Source: Pararhizobium arenae
GTDB lineage: Bacteria > Pseudomonadota > Alphaproteobacteria > Rhizobiales > Rhizobiaceae
Reading direction: 5' to 3'
Assembly (NCBI RefSeq): GCF_001931685.1
Contig: NZ_MOOY01000013.1
Location: 309-62,609 of the forward strand
Length of the DNA: 62,301 bases
The stretch's first letter is position 1. The number at the start of each line of letters is the position of its first letter. The position numbers and the translations under genes are program-made. A model generated the notes under the pieces. That model made no database searches. It worked only from the letters and a program-made list of their open reading frames with translations, and was not told where the DNA came from. This document shows, one piece after another, positions 8,489-17,395 of the stretch.

Positions 8489-8935
8489 TTACCGATTCTC
8501 TGACCGATCTTCAGATGTAGCGATTGGAGCAAGGGTTCTCAGACCGACCCCTATGCACAACATGAGGCGACAACGAGGTGCCGGCTACGACTTCAAGCCG
8601 AGGACGCTTGGCGAATCCAGGGTGGGGATAGTCTATCGGACCGGTCCCAGCTTGAATACACGCGTGCTGGAATGCTTCTCGCGCTTTCTCAAGCAAAACC
8701 GGATCATCCAGCGCATTTGTGCAAAGCTGGAATGCACGATGATACGCCGAGCGTCGCTCAGGCTAATCGATGAGAAGCGCCATGAGTGCAGCATAAGGGC
8801 CATGGATAGTCTGCCGACCTGCCATTGGCAAATGAACAACCAGAGGATCCCAACCCTTCATCTCGCTCTCCCTTCGGAACGGAATTGTTATCAGTAGGCC
8901 GCGGCTGGACAAAGAGCTGTATAGCCGTGGTTTGA
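8489..8935. other. Non-coding stretch
   Basis: No gene recognised. The next element is the 3' end of the minus-strand manganese catalase gene at 8936. Confidence 0.45.
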
Positions 8936-9760
8936 TCAAATCTGCTCGGACTGAGGGCCACTGTTTGGCTTCGCCGGCCCGAGTACTGGCACTTGCCCCA
9001 TCGGCATACTTGCGCCGGTCTGGAACTCGCCTTTCCCATCAATGGAAGGTCCTGTTGACCAGCGACCAGCGACAGGATCACTGCCGTCCTGTTGGAAACC
9101 GAGATAGGCATAGCTGAACCTCTGGTTCTCTAGTTCCTGTGGGAAGCTGTTAGGGATTGGGAAAGCACCCGTTGGACCGCCGAGCTCTTCAAGCGCGGCC
9201 AGCCATTGGTTCTGATGCATGGTATCGCGCGCGATTAGAAAAGAGAGCATCTCTTTCATGCCGGTGTCTTTGGTCATGTTGTAAAGACGCGTTGCAAGAA
9301 CGCGACCCGTTGATTCTGCCGCGACATTCGCCGTCATATCTGCAGCGATGTTACCACTGGCGTAAACATGCGACATGTCGAGCGGAACTCCGTCGGAATC
9401 CACCGGCATCGCCGAAAGGCCAGAAGAGAGATGGTTCTTCATATTGAGCCCCCCGAGAACGGCGCTTGCAACGGGATCGCTTGCCACTTTCTCTTTGATG
9501 GAGACTGGAGCGCCTTCGAGGTTCAGAGCAACGGCGGTGGCAAGCATCTCGATATGGCCGAGTTCTTCAGTCGCCGTGTTCATGAGCAGGTCCCGGAACT
9601 TGGGATTACCGCGCGCACCACAGGCCTGGAAGAAATATTGCATAGCAACACGAATTTCGCCTTCAACTCCGCCGATGGCCTGCTGGAGAGCCCGCGCAAA
9701 AAGTGGGTCCGGCGTTTCTACCCGCACTGGGAACTGCAACTTGCTATCTGTGTAGAACAT
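8936..9760 (-). CDS. Manganese catalase family protein
   Basis: 274 residues. Non-heme catalases split hydrogen peroxide at a dimanganese centre inside a ferritin-like four-helix bundle. The glutamate and histidine ligand segments are recognisable in GGVEGEIRVAMQYFFQ and NTATEELGHIEML, with a further pair in AESTGRVLATRLY and IARDTMHQNQWLAAL. The start at 9760 was chosen because GGAGGAA lies 5 bases before it and family members begin MFYTDSKLQ-like. The C-terminal tail is Pro/Gly/Ser-rich. It is a single gene with its own stress-type promoter, consistent with peroxide defence in stationary or starved cells. Confidence 0.9.
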   Translation of the reverse strand: MFYTDSKLQFPVRVETPDPLFARALQQAIGGVEGEIRVAMQYFFQACGARGNPKFRDLLMNTATEELGHIEMLATAVALNLEGAPVSIKEKVASDPVASAVLGGLNMKNHLSSGLSAMPVDSDGVPLDMSHVYASGNIAADMTANVAAESTGRVLATRLYNMTKDTGMKEMLSFLIARDTMHQNQWLAALEELGGPTGAFPIPNSFPQELENQRFSYAYLGFQQDGSDPVAGRWSTGPSIDGKGEFQTGASMPMGQVPVLGPAKPNSGPQSEQI

Positions 9761-9790
9761 CGTTTCCTCCGCCTCTTGTGGCGGCCGGCG

Positions 9791-9815
9791 AACAAGCGGT
9801 TCGCGCAATTGTTCC
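9791..9815 (-). promoter_or_regulatory. EcfG-type promoter of manganese catalase
   Basis: Minus strand GGAAC (9815-9811), 18 bases, TT (9792-9791) preceded by TG, 30 bases before the start at 9760. Confidence 0.7.
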
Positions 9816-9953
9816 TAAACAGTCTCACAAAATCTCGACCTGACGCTGACGGCTGATCGCCCGTTCGCTCATACCTGTTTTCTTACATCGCCCCGTGGTG
9901 GTCTCAGTTCAGGCAGGGTTGGAGAGAGCATCGAACGACTGCGCTTCGTGCGC

Positions 9954-9978
9954 GGAACATCTTTCCTACGCTGCAGTT
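9954..9978 (+). promoter_or_regulatory. EcfG-type promoter of the DUF2243 gene
   Basis: GGAAC at 9954-9958, 18 bases, TT at 9977-9978 preceded by G, 26 bases before the ATG at 10005. Confidence 0.7.
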
Positions 9979-10004
9979 AGCCGTCGTTGGAAAGGGCGAG
10001 CGCG

Positions 10005-10811
10005 ATGTCTGCAACAAAAGCAAAAAGAGACCCGAGCCGCGTCTTCAGTCGCACCTTCGACTGGGCCGGTCATGCGCTGGGCTTCAGCATTGGTGGCTTC
10101 TTCGACGGCATAATTTTGCATCAAATCCTCCAATGGCACCACCTGCTCAGTGGTATTGAGGAGGCGCAGCAGGACATTCGCGTTCTTGTGCTGTGGGATG
10201 GGATTTTTCACGGACTGATGTACATAATTGCCGGTGTCGGCCTCTGGTTACTATGGCGAGCTCGCAAAGAATTTCCGGCTAGTGGGGCAGATCGACGGCT
10301 ATGTGCCAATTCGCTCATCGCTTTTGGTACTTGGCACATTTTAGATGGGATATTATCTCACTGGATTTTGGGCATCCATCGCATTCGTATGGACGTGAAT
10401 AACCCTCTTTTCTGGGACTTGCTCTGGTTTGTGTTGTTTGGCGCCTTGCCCTTCATTTGCGGATGGGCAGTACGGCGAACGCGCACAAGCGGCAGATCTA
10501 GTATGCTGAGTTCTCCCCTAGCTTTAGTCATGGCTACAGCGCTCTCCGGCCCCCTGGCGGCACTGCCGCCACAGGATCAACAACAGGTGATAGTGCTTTT
10601 CAAGCCTGGAATCACCGTAACTCAGGCCGTAGCTGCAATTGAAGCAGTTGATGCCAATATAATCGGTTCTGATGTTTCAGGACAGTTATGGATTATAGAG
10701 GGAACGAAAGGCCTGGAGGCATTCCGACTTTATCGTCATGGCGCGCTCTTGGTCACCAATTCAGTGTTGCCTCTCGGATGCATTAGCTGGACGAGCATTC
10801 AATCAAGCTAA
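10005..10811 (+). CDS. DUF2243 membrane protein with extra C-terminal domain
   Basis: 268 residues. The first about 165 are a DUF2243 membrane domain with four hydrophobic segments (GFSIGGFFDGIILHQILQW, LMYIIAGVGLWLLW, LIAFGTWHILDGILSH, LLWFVLFGALPFICGWAV). They contain histidines (HQ, WHH, HG, HILDG) that could bind metal. A further hydrophobic stretch (LALVMATALSGPLAAL) is followed by about 75 residues with an alternating strand-helix pattern (QQVIVLFKPGITVTQAVAAI...), somewhat like a subtilisin-propeptide/I9 fold, probably in the periplasm. The second part is not usual for DUF2243. Function unknown; it is driven by a stress-type promoter, so a role in envelope stress is inference. Confidence 0.7.
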   Translation: MSATKAKRDPSRVFSRTFDWAGHALGFSIGGFFDGIILHQILQWHHLLSGIEEAQQDIRVLVLWDGIFHGLMYIIAGVGLWLLWRARKEFPASGADRRLCANSLIAFGTWHILDGILSHWILGIHRIRMDVNNPLFWDLLWFVLFGALPFICGWAVRRTRTSGRSSMLSSPLALVMATALSGPLAALPPQDQQQVIVLFKPGITVTQAVAAIEAVDANIIGSDVSGQLWIIEGTKGLEAFRLYRHGALLVTNSVLPLGCISWTSIQSS

Positions 10812-10846
10812 TATCGACTGAACCACAGTAAGAACGTGCCCACCCA

Positions 10847-11059
10847 CTACAGCTGTGACCGCGATACTGCCGTGCTCATACTCATGTTCCCTGCAGTTTG
10901 GTCGCGGAACAGCTCCTCAGTCTCATGATCAAAACTCAGATTTATGCCGTGCCGCGACATTCGCCGCTCCATGATCTCCGCCATAGCTGCAAGGAACGCG
11001 TCAATGCCATGTTCGTCCTCAAAATCAGTGCATGCACTTTCAAGGTCTTTAAGGGTCAT
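10847..11059 (-). CDS. Small acidic protein of 70 residues, unknown
   Basis: The protein starts MTLKDLESACTDFEDEHG and has a probable helix AFLAAMAEIMERRMSRHG, then an acidic segment HETEELFRDQ. It is soluble, with no signal peptide. The reading frame is supported by a stress-type promoter at 11091-11115 pointing into it, with a 32-base leader. No domain recognised. It lies convergent to the DUF2243 gene, 35 bases from its end. Confidence 0.65.
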   Translation of the reverse strand: MTLKDLESACTDFEDEHGIDAFLAAMAEIMERRMSRHGINLSFDHETEELFRDQTAGNMSMSTAVSRSQL

Positions 11060-11090
11060 CTTCGCGCCTCTTGTGTGGGTTTAAGCGCCC

Positions 11091-11115
11091 AACGGGAATT
11101 AGCTCGACTTGTTCC
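11091..11115 (-). promoter_or_regulatory. EcfG-type promoter of the 70-residue protein gene
   Basis: Minus strand GGAAC (11115-11111), 18 bases, TT (11092-11091) preceded by CG, 32 bases before the start at 11059. Confidence 0.7.
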
Positions 11116-11275
11116 TGGAAAAAGCTGCTGCTCCAACGACCGGGCTATGCCAACGCCAAGTCAACTTTGCACCTTCTTCCAACCTGCATCATCATTCGAG
11201 CGAGAGCCATCTACGTAAAGTGTAGGCAATGTCACCTTAGGATGTCTTGATGCACTCGAAAATGTCCGGATCAAA

Positions 11276-11300
11276 GGAACTTCAGCGAACGTGCTTAGTT
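11276..11300 (+). promoter_or_regulatory. EcfG-type promoter upstream of malQ
   Basis: GGAAC at 11276-11280, 18 bases, TT at 11299-11300 preceded by G. The leader to the malQ ATG is about 215 bases, longer than for other genes here, and holds no clear gene. Confidence 0.6.
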
Positions 11301-11520
11301 CTCAGACAATCTCGAATCCTTGGAGATCGTCATGATGTTTCAATGCCGTACATGGTGACAAACCTTTCGGACGAGTTTGAATGCTCCCCGATATCTTTGG
11401 CAATTAAAGAGATCTTCTCGCTGAGGTCATTCATCCGCGACTTTGTCGTCTTCGCCCATCACCTGCGGCATTGAATTCCATCAGAACTGAATTTCGAAGA
11501 TTCTACAAATGTGAGGCTTC

Positions 11521-13371
11521 ATGAATTCGCACCTCGATCGACTGGCCAAAACGTATGGGATCAGCCTGACGAGGCCAAGCCCGGATAACGGGGAGGTGCC
11601 GATTTCCGATGATGTAAAACGTAAACTTCTTCGCGCGCTCGGCGTTGCGGATGATGGAAAGGCACAAGAAGCCACTCGAAGAAGCCCGAAAAACCGGCCA
11701 TCCGGAAAGCCGATTCCACACACATTTGTCCCAGAATTTCTGAGGACTGAGCGGGTATGGGGCATCAGTCTTCAGCTCTATGAATTGCGGTCCGAACGAA
11801 ACTGGGGAATTGGAGACTTCGATGACCTCGTTGAAATGATACGCTTTGCGGCCTCGCTCGGCGCCGATTTCGTCGGGCTCAACCCGCTGCACGCATCGTT
11901 TCTAGCCGACCCCGATCGTTGTAGTCCGTATGAGCCGTCAAACCGCCAGATGCTCAATCCTCTCTACATCGCGGTCGAAAAAGTCGCTGGCTTTCAAAGC
12001 AATCCCGGACTTGAAGCCAGGGTTAACAAGCTTCGACTAACCGACTACGTCGATTACGTTCGGGTGGCTGCGACTAAACTAGCAGTTTTGCGGGAACTGT
12101 GGGCGAGCGGGCGATCCTCATTAGATGGTGTCGGAGCCGGGCAAGACTTTAGTGCGTTCGTCCAGGACGGTGGTGAAGTATTACGCCGGCACGCGGTGTT
12201 CGAAGTCCTGTCAGCGGTTATGGGCGAACAGGGTAACGGCACTGGCTGGAAATCCTGGCCCATCGGTTATCAGAGGCCGGAAACCGCGGAGGTTGCCGCA
12301 TTCGCTGAGGAACATGCACGCGAGATCGAGTTTCACATGTGGCTGCAGTGGCTTTGCCATCGGCAATTGACCCGCGCAGTTAGAACTGCAAAGGAAGTCG
12401 GCATGCGGCTTGGCCTCTATCTTGATCTGGCCGTCGGGGAAGCAATTGACGGTTCGGCTACATGGAGTGAGCGGAACGCCTACATTTCCGATGCAACGGT
12501 CGGCAGCCCCCCCGATCCCTTTGCGCCAGACGGGCAGGACTGGCATCTGGCAGCATTTCACCCGGCAGTGATCGCCTCGGGCGGCGATGCGCCGTATCTG
12601 CGGATGGTAACTGCTGCGATGCAATATGCAGGTGCCATCAGGATCGACCATGTAGCGGCTCTGCGCCGCCTGTTTCTCGTGCCGCTTGGCAGTGCGCCCA
12701 AAGAAGGCGCTTATGTCAACTACCCACAATGCGACTTGCTGCGCATCCTGGCCACTGCATCGTTAAAATTCAGGTGCTTGGTCATCGGGGAAGATTTGGG
12801 ACTACTTCCGGAAGGGTTACAGGAGGATCTGATGGAAGCCCAAGTTCTCTCTTACCGAATTCTGTCTTATGAGCGGGAGGACGATGGCTTCAAACCCGCG
12901 GACGCCTATCCCCGACTTTCACTCGCATGTATCTCAACACATGATCATCAGACGCTGGCCGGTTGGTGGCGGGGCGCAGACATCAAAGCCAGATTGCAGC
13001 ATGGCATTGTCCCTCATGACATGACACAGACACATGTCGAAAAACGTCGGTACGAGCGTGAGGAACTGAAGGTTGCCCTGGAGGAGGCGGGCACAGATCC
13101 CCCAAAGCGTTTACCTTCGGCGGCTGGAGGCGACGACAAATTGAAGGATTTGGTCGTCAGCGCCCATCGCTTCATTGCAAAAACCGCGTCCATGCTCGTT
13201 GCTGTCCGGCTGGCCGACATGACAGGTGAGAAGCAGCCCACGAATATCCCAGGCACGAGCGGTACTTACCCGAACTGGAAGCCGAAGCTCACTGTTGCGA
13301 TAGAGCAGTTCGAAAATTTGCCGCAGCTTCTGCAGATCGCTGCGGCAATGCAGGAGGAGCGGCCCCGCTAG
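11521..13371 (+). CDS. malQ: 4-alpha-glucanotransferase (amylomaltase)
   Basis: 616 residues of the GH77 family, which moves alpha-1,4-glucan segments between maltodextrins in the cytosol. Visible signatures are the N-terminal VWGISLQLYELRSERNWGIGDF, the SPYEPSNRQMLNPLYI segment, and the three catalytic regions IRIDHV (Asp), VIGEDLG (Glu) and STHDHQTLAGWW (Asp). ATG at 11521 has GAGG upstream. It belongs to glycogen/trehalose metabolism in rhizobia. A stress-type promoter precedes it, and the following two genes probably form a loose unit with it, although a second promoter lies in between. It has normal length and is intact. Confidence 0.92.
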   Translation: MNSHLDRLAKTYGISLTRPSPDNGEVPISDDVKRKLLRALGVADDGKAQEATRRSPKNRPSGKPIPHTFVPEFLRTERVWGISLQLYELRSERNWGIGDFDDLVEMIRFAASLGADFVGLNPLHASFLADPDRCSPYEPSNRQMLNPLYIAVEKVAGFQSNPGLEARVNKLRLTDYVDYVRVAATKLAVLRELWASGRSSLDGVGAGQDFSAFVQDGGEVLRRHAVFEVLSAVMGEQGNGTGWKSWPIGYQRPETAEVAAFAEEHAREIEFHMWLQWLCHRQLTRAVRTAKEVGMRLGLYLDLAVGEAIDGSATWSERNAYISDATVGSPPDPFAPDGQDWHLAAFHPAVIASGGDAPYLRMVTAAMQYAGAIRIDHVAALRRLFLVPLGSAPKEGAYVNYPQCDLLRILATASLKFRCLVIGEDLGLLPEGLQEDLMEAQVLSYRILSYEREDDGFKPADAYPRLSLACISTHDHQTLAGWWRGADIKARLQHGIVPHDMTQTHVEKRRYEREELKVALEEAGTDPPKRLPSAAGGDDKLKDLVVSAHRFIAKTASMLVAVRLADMTGEKQPTNIPGTSGTYPNWKPKLTVAIEQFENLPQLLQIAAAMQEERPR

Positions 13372-13457
13372 GTTGGTGCCCCGTCAGTGTTTCCGTCCGG
13401 CGTACAGAACTCCACGCGATAGAAGGATAGCCGTCCCCCATGTCAGGTCACGGGACT

Positions 13458-13482
13458 GGAACCATCTCGATTCATTTTGGTT
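13458..13482 (+). promoter_or_regulatory. EcfG-type promoter of the histidine phosphatase gene
   Basis: GGAAC at 13458-13462, 18 bases, TT at 13481-13482 preceded by GG, about 85 bases before the ATG at 13569. Confidence 0.6.
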
Positions 13483-13568
13483 TTCCTTACCTTTGGCGCA
13501 GGCTGTTGAGATCAACAAGTACCTGCCCCGTTCGCCCGAAGTGTTGAAACACAGAAAATGCGAAAGAG

Positions 13569-14330
13569 ATGAAGATTAACTGGCCGAAACAGCTTTGGAT
13601 TGTGCGCCACGGGGAAAGCGCTGGGAACGTTGCCCGGGACGCGGCCGATCTTGCAGGGCACGCCCGCATAGATATTGCCGAACGCGATGTGGATGTCCCA
13701 CTGAGCGCGCTTGGCCAACAGCAGGCTGACGCATTGGCGGCATGGTTCTCCGCCTTGCCCTTGTCAGAACAACCCAATATTTTATTGGCCTCACCATATC
13801 AACGAGCGGTGCGAACTGCCGACACCATAGCTGAGAAGCTGTCAGCCAAGTCGCAGCTTTCCACTAGGGTCGATGAGCGCCTGCGCGAGAAAGAGTTTGG
13901 TATTCTGGATCGGCTGACGCGGCGAGGGATTGAAGAACTGCATCCGGATCAGGCGGAATTCCGGCGGATTTTGGGGAAATTCTATCATCGGCCACCAGCC
14001 GGAGAGAGTTGGTGCGATGTAATTTTACGGCTGCGGAGCATGCTCGACACAGTCAGCCTGCATTACTCCGGTCAACGCGTTTTGATCGTAGCGCACCAAG
14101 TCGTCGTCTTATGCATGCGCTACATCATCGAAGACCTTTCAGAGGATCAGATTCTGAATATCGATCGACAGGGCGACGTGGCGAATTGTGGCATCACCGA
14201 ATACGTTGAAAGCTCCAACAAGGATGTGGGTGGTGGTTTGCGTCTGAAGAGATACAATTTCGTTGCTCCATTGATTGATGCTGGAACGCCAGTGACTAAA
14301 CAAAAAGATGCGAATCTGGCTGCGCGATGA
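13569..14330 (+). CDS. Histidine phosphatase family protein
   Basis: 253 residues of the phosphoglycerate-mutase-like phosphatase clan. The phosphohistidine motif is WIVRHGESAGN (residues 9-19). The second basic site lies in ASPYQRAVRTADTI, and the second catalytic histidine is in VLIVAHQVVVLCMRYII. The substrate cannot be read from the sequence; sugar phosphates or phosphoproteins are possible. Its stop overlaps the start of the NAD(P)HX dehydratase gene by four bases (ATGA), so the two are translationally coupled. A repair or sugar-phosphate role beside malQ is inference. Confidence 0.82.
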   Translation: MKINWPKQLWIVRHGESAGNVARDAADLAGHARIDIAERDVDVPLSALGQQQADALAAWFSALPLSEQPNILLASPYQRAVRTADTIAEKLSAKSQLSTRVDERLREKEFGILDRLTRRGIEELHPDQAEFRRILGKFYHRPPAGESWCDVILRLRSMLDTVSLHYSGQRVLIVAHQVVVLCMRYIIEDLSEDQILNIDRQGDVANCGITEYVESSNKDVGGGLRLKRYNFVAPLIDAGTPVTKQKDANLAAR

Positions 14331-15205
14331 CGGCAATTACACCTATTGACGCACACCTTCTTGCAAACTTGCCGCTGCCGCTCCCTGCCGAAGGCGGTAA
14401 AGAAGAGCGCGGTCGAGTATGTCTTGTCGGTGGCAGCAGAGAGGTACCCGGAGCGATCCTTCTGGGCGCCCTGGGGGCTCTGCGTGCCGGTGCTGGCAAG
14501 CTGCAGATTGCGACTGTGGAGAGCCGCGCTGCCGCTTTGGCGATAGCAATGCCAGAGGCATTGGTTATCGGATTTCCGGAGACCTCGGCCGGTGGGTTAG
14601 ATTCCAGGCGTTTCGCCTCTATGGCCTCAAGATGGTCTAGCTCGCATGCGGTGCTCGTAGGACCGGGAATGGTGGAAGAGTGCGACAGTCATGAAATCCT
14701 CAAATGTATCCTCGATAATTGCGGCGAAGCAGTCATTGTCGTCGATGCCGGTGCCCTCCCGCAGATCACGGATCTCGGCGTGAGGCTGCATCGGCTTGCC
14801 GGCCGTGTCATCATTACGCCCCACTCCGGCGAGATGGCGAACTTACTCGGGGTACAAAAGGAGGTCGTAGAGGCTGATCCCACGTCAGCGGCTTTGTCAC
14901 TGACGGAAAAATTCGGTTTGGTTGTCATCATGAAAGGCAGCAAGACGGTTGTTACAGCGCCCGAGGGAATGTGGCGGTATGAAGGTGGCGGTGTCGGATT
15001 AGCAACTTCCGGCTCTGGAGATGTCCTAGCCGGCGTTGTAGCCGGACTGGCAGCGCGTGGAGCCAAGCCGGTTGTCGCCGCCATTTGGGGCGTTTTTCTT
15101 CACGGCGAGGCAGGGTGCCAATTGTCGATAAAAGTGGGCCCCCTTGGTTTTTTGGCTCGTGAAATTCCGGACCTTGTTCCAAAGCTGATGAGCGAAGTAA
15201 GGTAG
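14327..15205 (+). CDS. nnrD: ADP-dependent NAD(P)H-hydrate dehydratase
   Basis: 292 residues of the YjeF C-terminal / ribokinase-like fold. It dehydrates damaged NADHX and NADPHX back to NAD(P)H using ADP or ATP, a metabolite repair reaction in the cytosol. Signatures are GRVCLVGGSREVPGA near the N-terminus, VLVGPGM, IITPHSGEMANLLG, IMKGSKTVVTAP and the C-terminal nucleotide site GLATSGSGDVLAGVVAGL. The epimerase half found in bifunctional NnrDE is absent, so a housekeeping copy probably supplies it. It overlaps the phosphatase gene by four bases. Confidence 0.88.
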   Translation: MTAITPIDAHLLANLPLPLPAEGGKEERGRVCLVGGSREVPGAILLGALGALRAGAGKLQIATVESRAAALAIAMPEALVIGFPETSAGGLDSRRFASMASRWSSSHAVLVGPGMVEECDSHEILKCILDNCGEAVIVVDAGALPQITDLGVRLHRLAGRVIITPHSGEMANLLGVQKEVVEADPTSAALSLTEKFGLVVIMKGSKTVVTAPEGMWRYEGGGVGLATSGSGDVLAGVVAGLAARGAKPVVAAIWGVFLHGEAGCQLSIKVGPLGFLAREIPDLVPKLMSEVR

Positions 15206-15417
15206 CCAAGGCGCGCTCGATCCGGCTCCTTTCGGCGTGCTGGAAGCAGCGGCTGTTTGATTTCTTCGGAGAGCCTTAAGCGGTGCTTTCCTGGGATCGA
15301 CCAAGCTCGATTGCGCACCCCAAGAAGCCGTTAGGACACGGAGCGCAAAAGTGCGGTAGAAGATGACATTGTCTACGACGGTGGTAGAACTGTTACTCTC
15401 AGACTGAAGGGAATTTC

Positions 15418-15823
15418 ATGGGCACAGCAAAACTATTGTCGGGCGGCAACCGACAAATCTCTAAAGGCGAAGGTGATGGTCCGGTTCAGGCTTACATCGA
15501 GGCTATACCAGGTTGGAAGCATGGGATAGAAGGCAGCTTGACGACTTAATCAGGTCTGTAGTTCCCGATATCCAAAAAGCCGTAAAATGGAACACCCCTT
15601 CTACGGTGTCCCTGGCAAGGGCTGGATCGTGGCCTTTCACTGCTTCGATAGATACGTCAAAGTGACCTTTTTCAAGGGTACGTCGCTGTCCCCGCCACCG
15701 CCAGTTGCCTCTAAGCAAGATGAGGTCCGGTACGTACACGTTCATGAACATGAAGAATTTAATGAAGAGTTGCTGAGAGACTGGCTTACGCAAGCAGCGT
15801 GTTTGCCGGGTGTAAAACTATAG
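15418..15823 (+). pseudogene. DUF1801-family protein with two frameshifts
   Basis: The start at 15418 (GAAGG upstream) reads through VQAYIEAIPGWKHGIE. The family core continues in a second frame (QLDDLIRSVVPDIQKAVKWNTP, ending near 15598) and then in a third (FYGVPGKGWIVAFHCFDRYVKVTFF... LPPGVKL-like end, stop 15823). Both switches are explained by one missing base each, near 15533 and near 15598. DUF1801 proteins have a small alpha-beta fold with a conserved KWG/N-P-x-W/Y motif and unknown function. Its GC content and codon use match the neighbours. The 300 bases after it look empty. Confidence 0.7.
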
Positions 15824-16133
15824 CTTGAAAACCCCTACCTTTGTCGGCTGTCGATCCCGGACATTATAAGGATTCGGGGAGCTCTGTCGCGCGCTGCCAG
15901 CCGACAGCAGTCTTCAGCCGTTTGTTCGTTATAGATAATTCCAAGGCACAAGCTCATCGATGCACATGCCGGTGGCCTTTGAAGATGGCGGTGCGTCGCA
16001 TCGGCGTTGAACGGTGTCCCAACCACGTCGCGGAACTGAGAAATTGATCAGTGTGTTTGCCAAGCTGGCTCTGGGTTATCTGTCCGCGCCGGAAGAGGTG
16101 AAACTTCGACTTTCAATCACACACGGAGTGATT
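15824..16133. other. Non-coding stretch
   Basis: About 310 bases between the convergent ends of the DUF1801 remnant and the patatin remnant. No gene, repeat or clear terminator recognised. Confidence 0.45.
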
Positions 16134-17143
16134 CTAACCGTGACAACCAAACTTGTACGGCTTCATTGTCGTGGGAAGACAATCAGTCATATCATCTGGT
16201 GTCTGTAGCCAGGCAAGTGCGCTCGCCGCGTCGGTTTCACCCGCTCCTCTACGGATTTTCACTGACGACGACGAAAACTCCAACATTTTTCCACCGACTT
16301 CGCCGTACCCGTTATAGGCGATATGTAACAGGGACACCCCCGGCTTCCATTTGGAGCATTTCATTTCTGCCATATCGAGCGAACGTTTGCTCTGCGCCGA
16401 CAGGAGGAGGTCTTGCGTCCGTTGAAGAGCTTCATCGATACTCGAGGGGCTGTTTCCTCGTGCGGAGACCAAGTCAAATGCTAAGCATCTCACAGCGCGG
16501 CCGGGGGGCTCCTGGAACAATGGCAAAACGGGTAGATTTGCCGCAAGCCCTCCGTCAACCATGTGACGTTCATCGATTAGCTCAGGCTTAAACAGAACCG
16601 GAAAGGCGGACGAAGCCATTAGATGGTCGACGGTGATTGTCATTTTGGAGGAGTCGTAGACCTGCTCTTGGCCAGTGGCGACATCCACTGCATTAACGAT
16701 CAATCGAACCTCTCCGACGTTGAGAAGTTCAAAGTCCACGAGTTCTAAGAGTACCTTCCTCAAGCCGGATCGCTCGAATAGTGATGGGGACGGGGCTCCA
16801 TGTAGTCGTCGCCACCAAGCAGCCACTGATGGTCCAAACAGCGCTGGCCGCCCATGCAGCAGTGTGTCAAGTGACGTGACCGCTTTCGATCCATCCCAAT
16901 AAGGTACCATGTCTGCAACAGCGAGAAATCAGTCGCGATCTCCCAGAACCTATCCAACTGTACGAGGCGGTCCGCCAACTTGCTTCCGGCGATGATTGCC
17001 CCGACGATCGCGCCTATTGAAGTTCCAGCTATCCGGGCGGGCTGAACATTTTCCTTATGAAGAACGCTGTAGACGCCGGCATGATACGCACCCAAGGCAT
17101 TTCCGCCCGACAGACATAGCCATATCTCGCCCGCATCTTCCAT
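16134..17143 (-). pseudogene. Patatin-like phospholipase, frameshifted
   Basis: Patatin-like enzymes hydrolyse acyl lipids with a Ser-Asp pair. The first frame (17143 to about 16915) has the oxyanion loop LCLSGGNALGAYHAGV and the nucleophile elbow AGTSIGAIVG. The second frame (from about 16910 to 16134) carries FKPELIDERHMVDGGLAANLPV, with the catalytic Asp in the DGG motif, and a normal C-terminus. The frames join at LLQT/MVPYWDG if one missing base near 16912 is restored, giving about 336 residues. Unrepaired, the first part ends at 16760. The start at 17143 has a GAGGAA site. No promoter of the stress type was found. Confidence 0.75.
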
Positions 17144-17314
17144 TCCCGTTCCTCGCCGAGATTGAGCACCCGTTCTGACAATTACCGTTTTTCTGTCCGG
17201 AAAATTCGTATCGGCGGGTTACCTGAGCTGCTGCAAGTTTTGTCATTCGGTCTCCGGGACAACGACCGGCAAGGGCCAAGCTTTCCACAGTTTACTGGAA
17301 GACCCTGTAGAAAG

Positions 17315-17344
17315 GGTAGGGCCGAGCGTAAGCCCGACCCTACC
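17315..17344 (-). terminator. Intrinsic terminator of the DUF4142 gene
   Basis: Stem GGTAGGG / CCCTACC (17315-17321, 17338-17344) with further pairing inside. On the minus strand it is followed by CTTTCT. It lies about 50 bases past the stop at 17396. Confidence 0.6.
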
Positions 17345-17395
17345 GTGCTGCATCGGCGCGGCGCCGGTCCATCCGCGGTCGCCACGACTGCAGTT

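Noticed and set aside
11330..11434. 34-codon minus-strand frame with coding-like text (MNDLSEKISLIAKDIGE...)
   Set aside because: No ribosome site or promoter; it lies in the leader of malQ. Kept only as a weak possibility.
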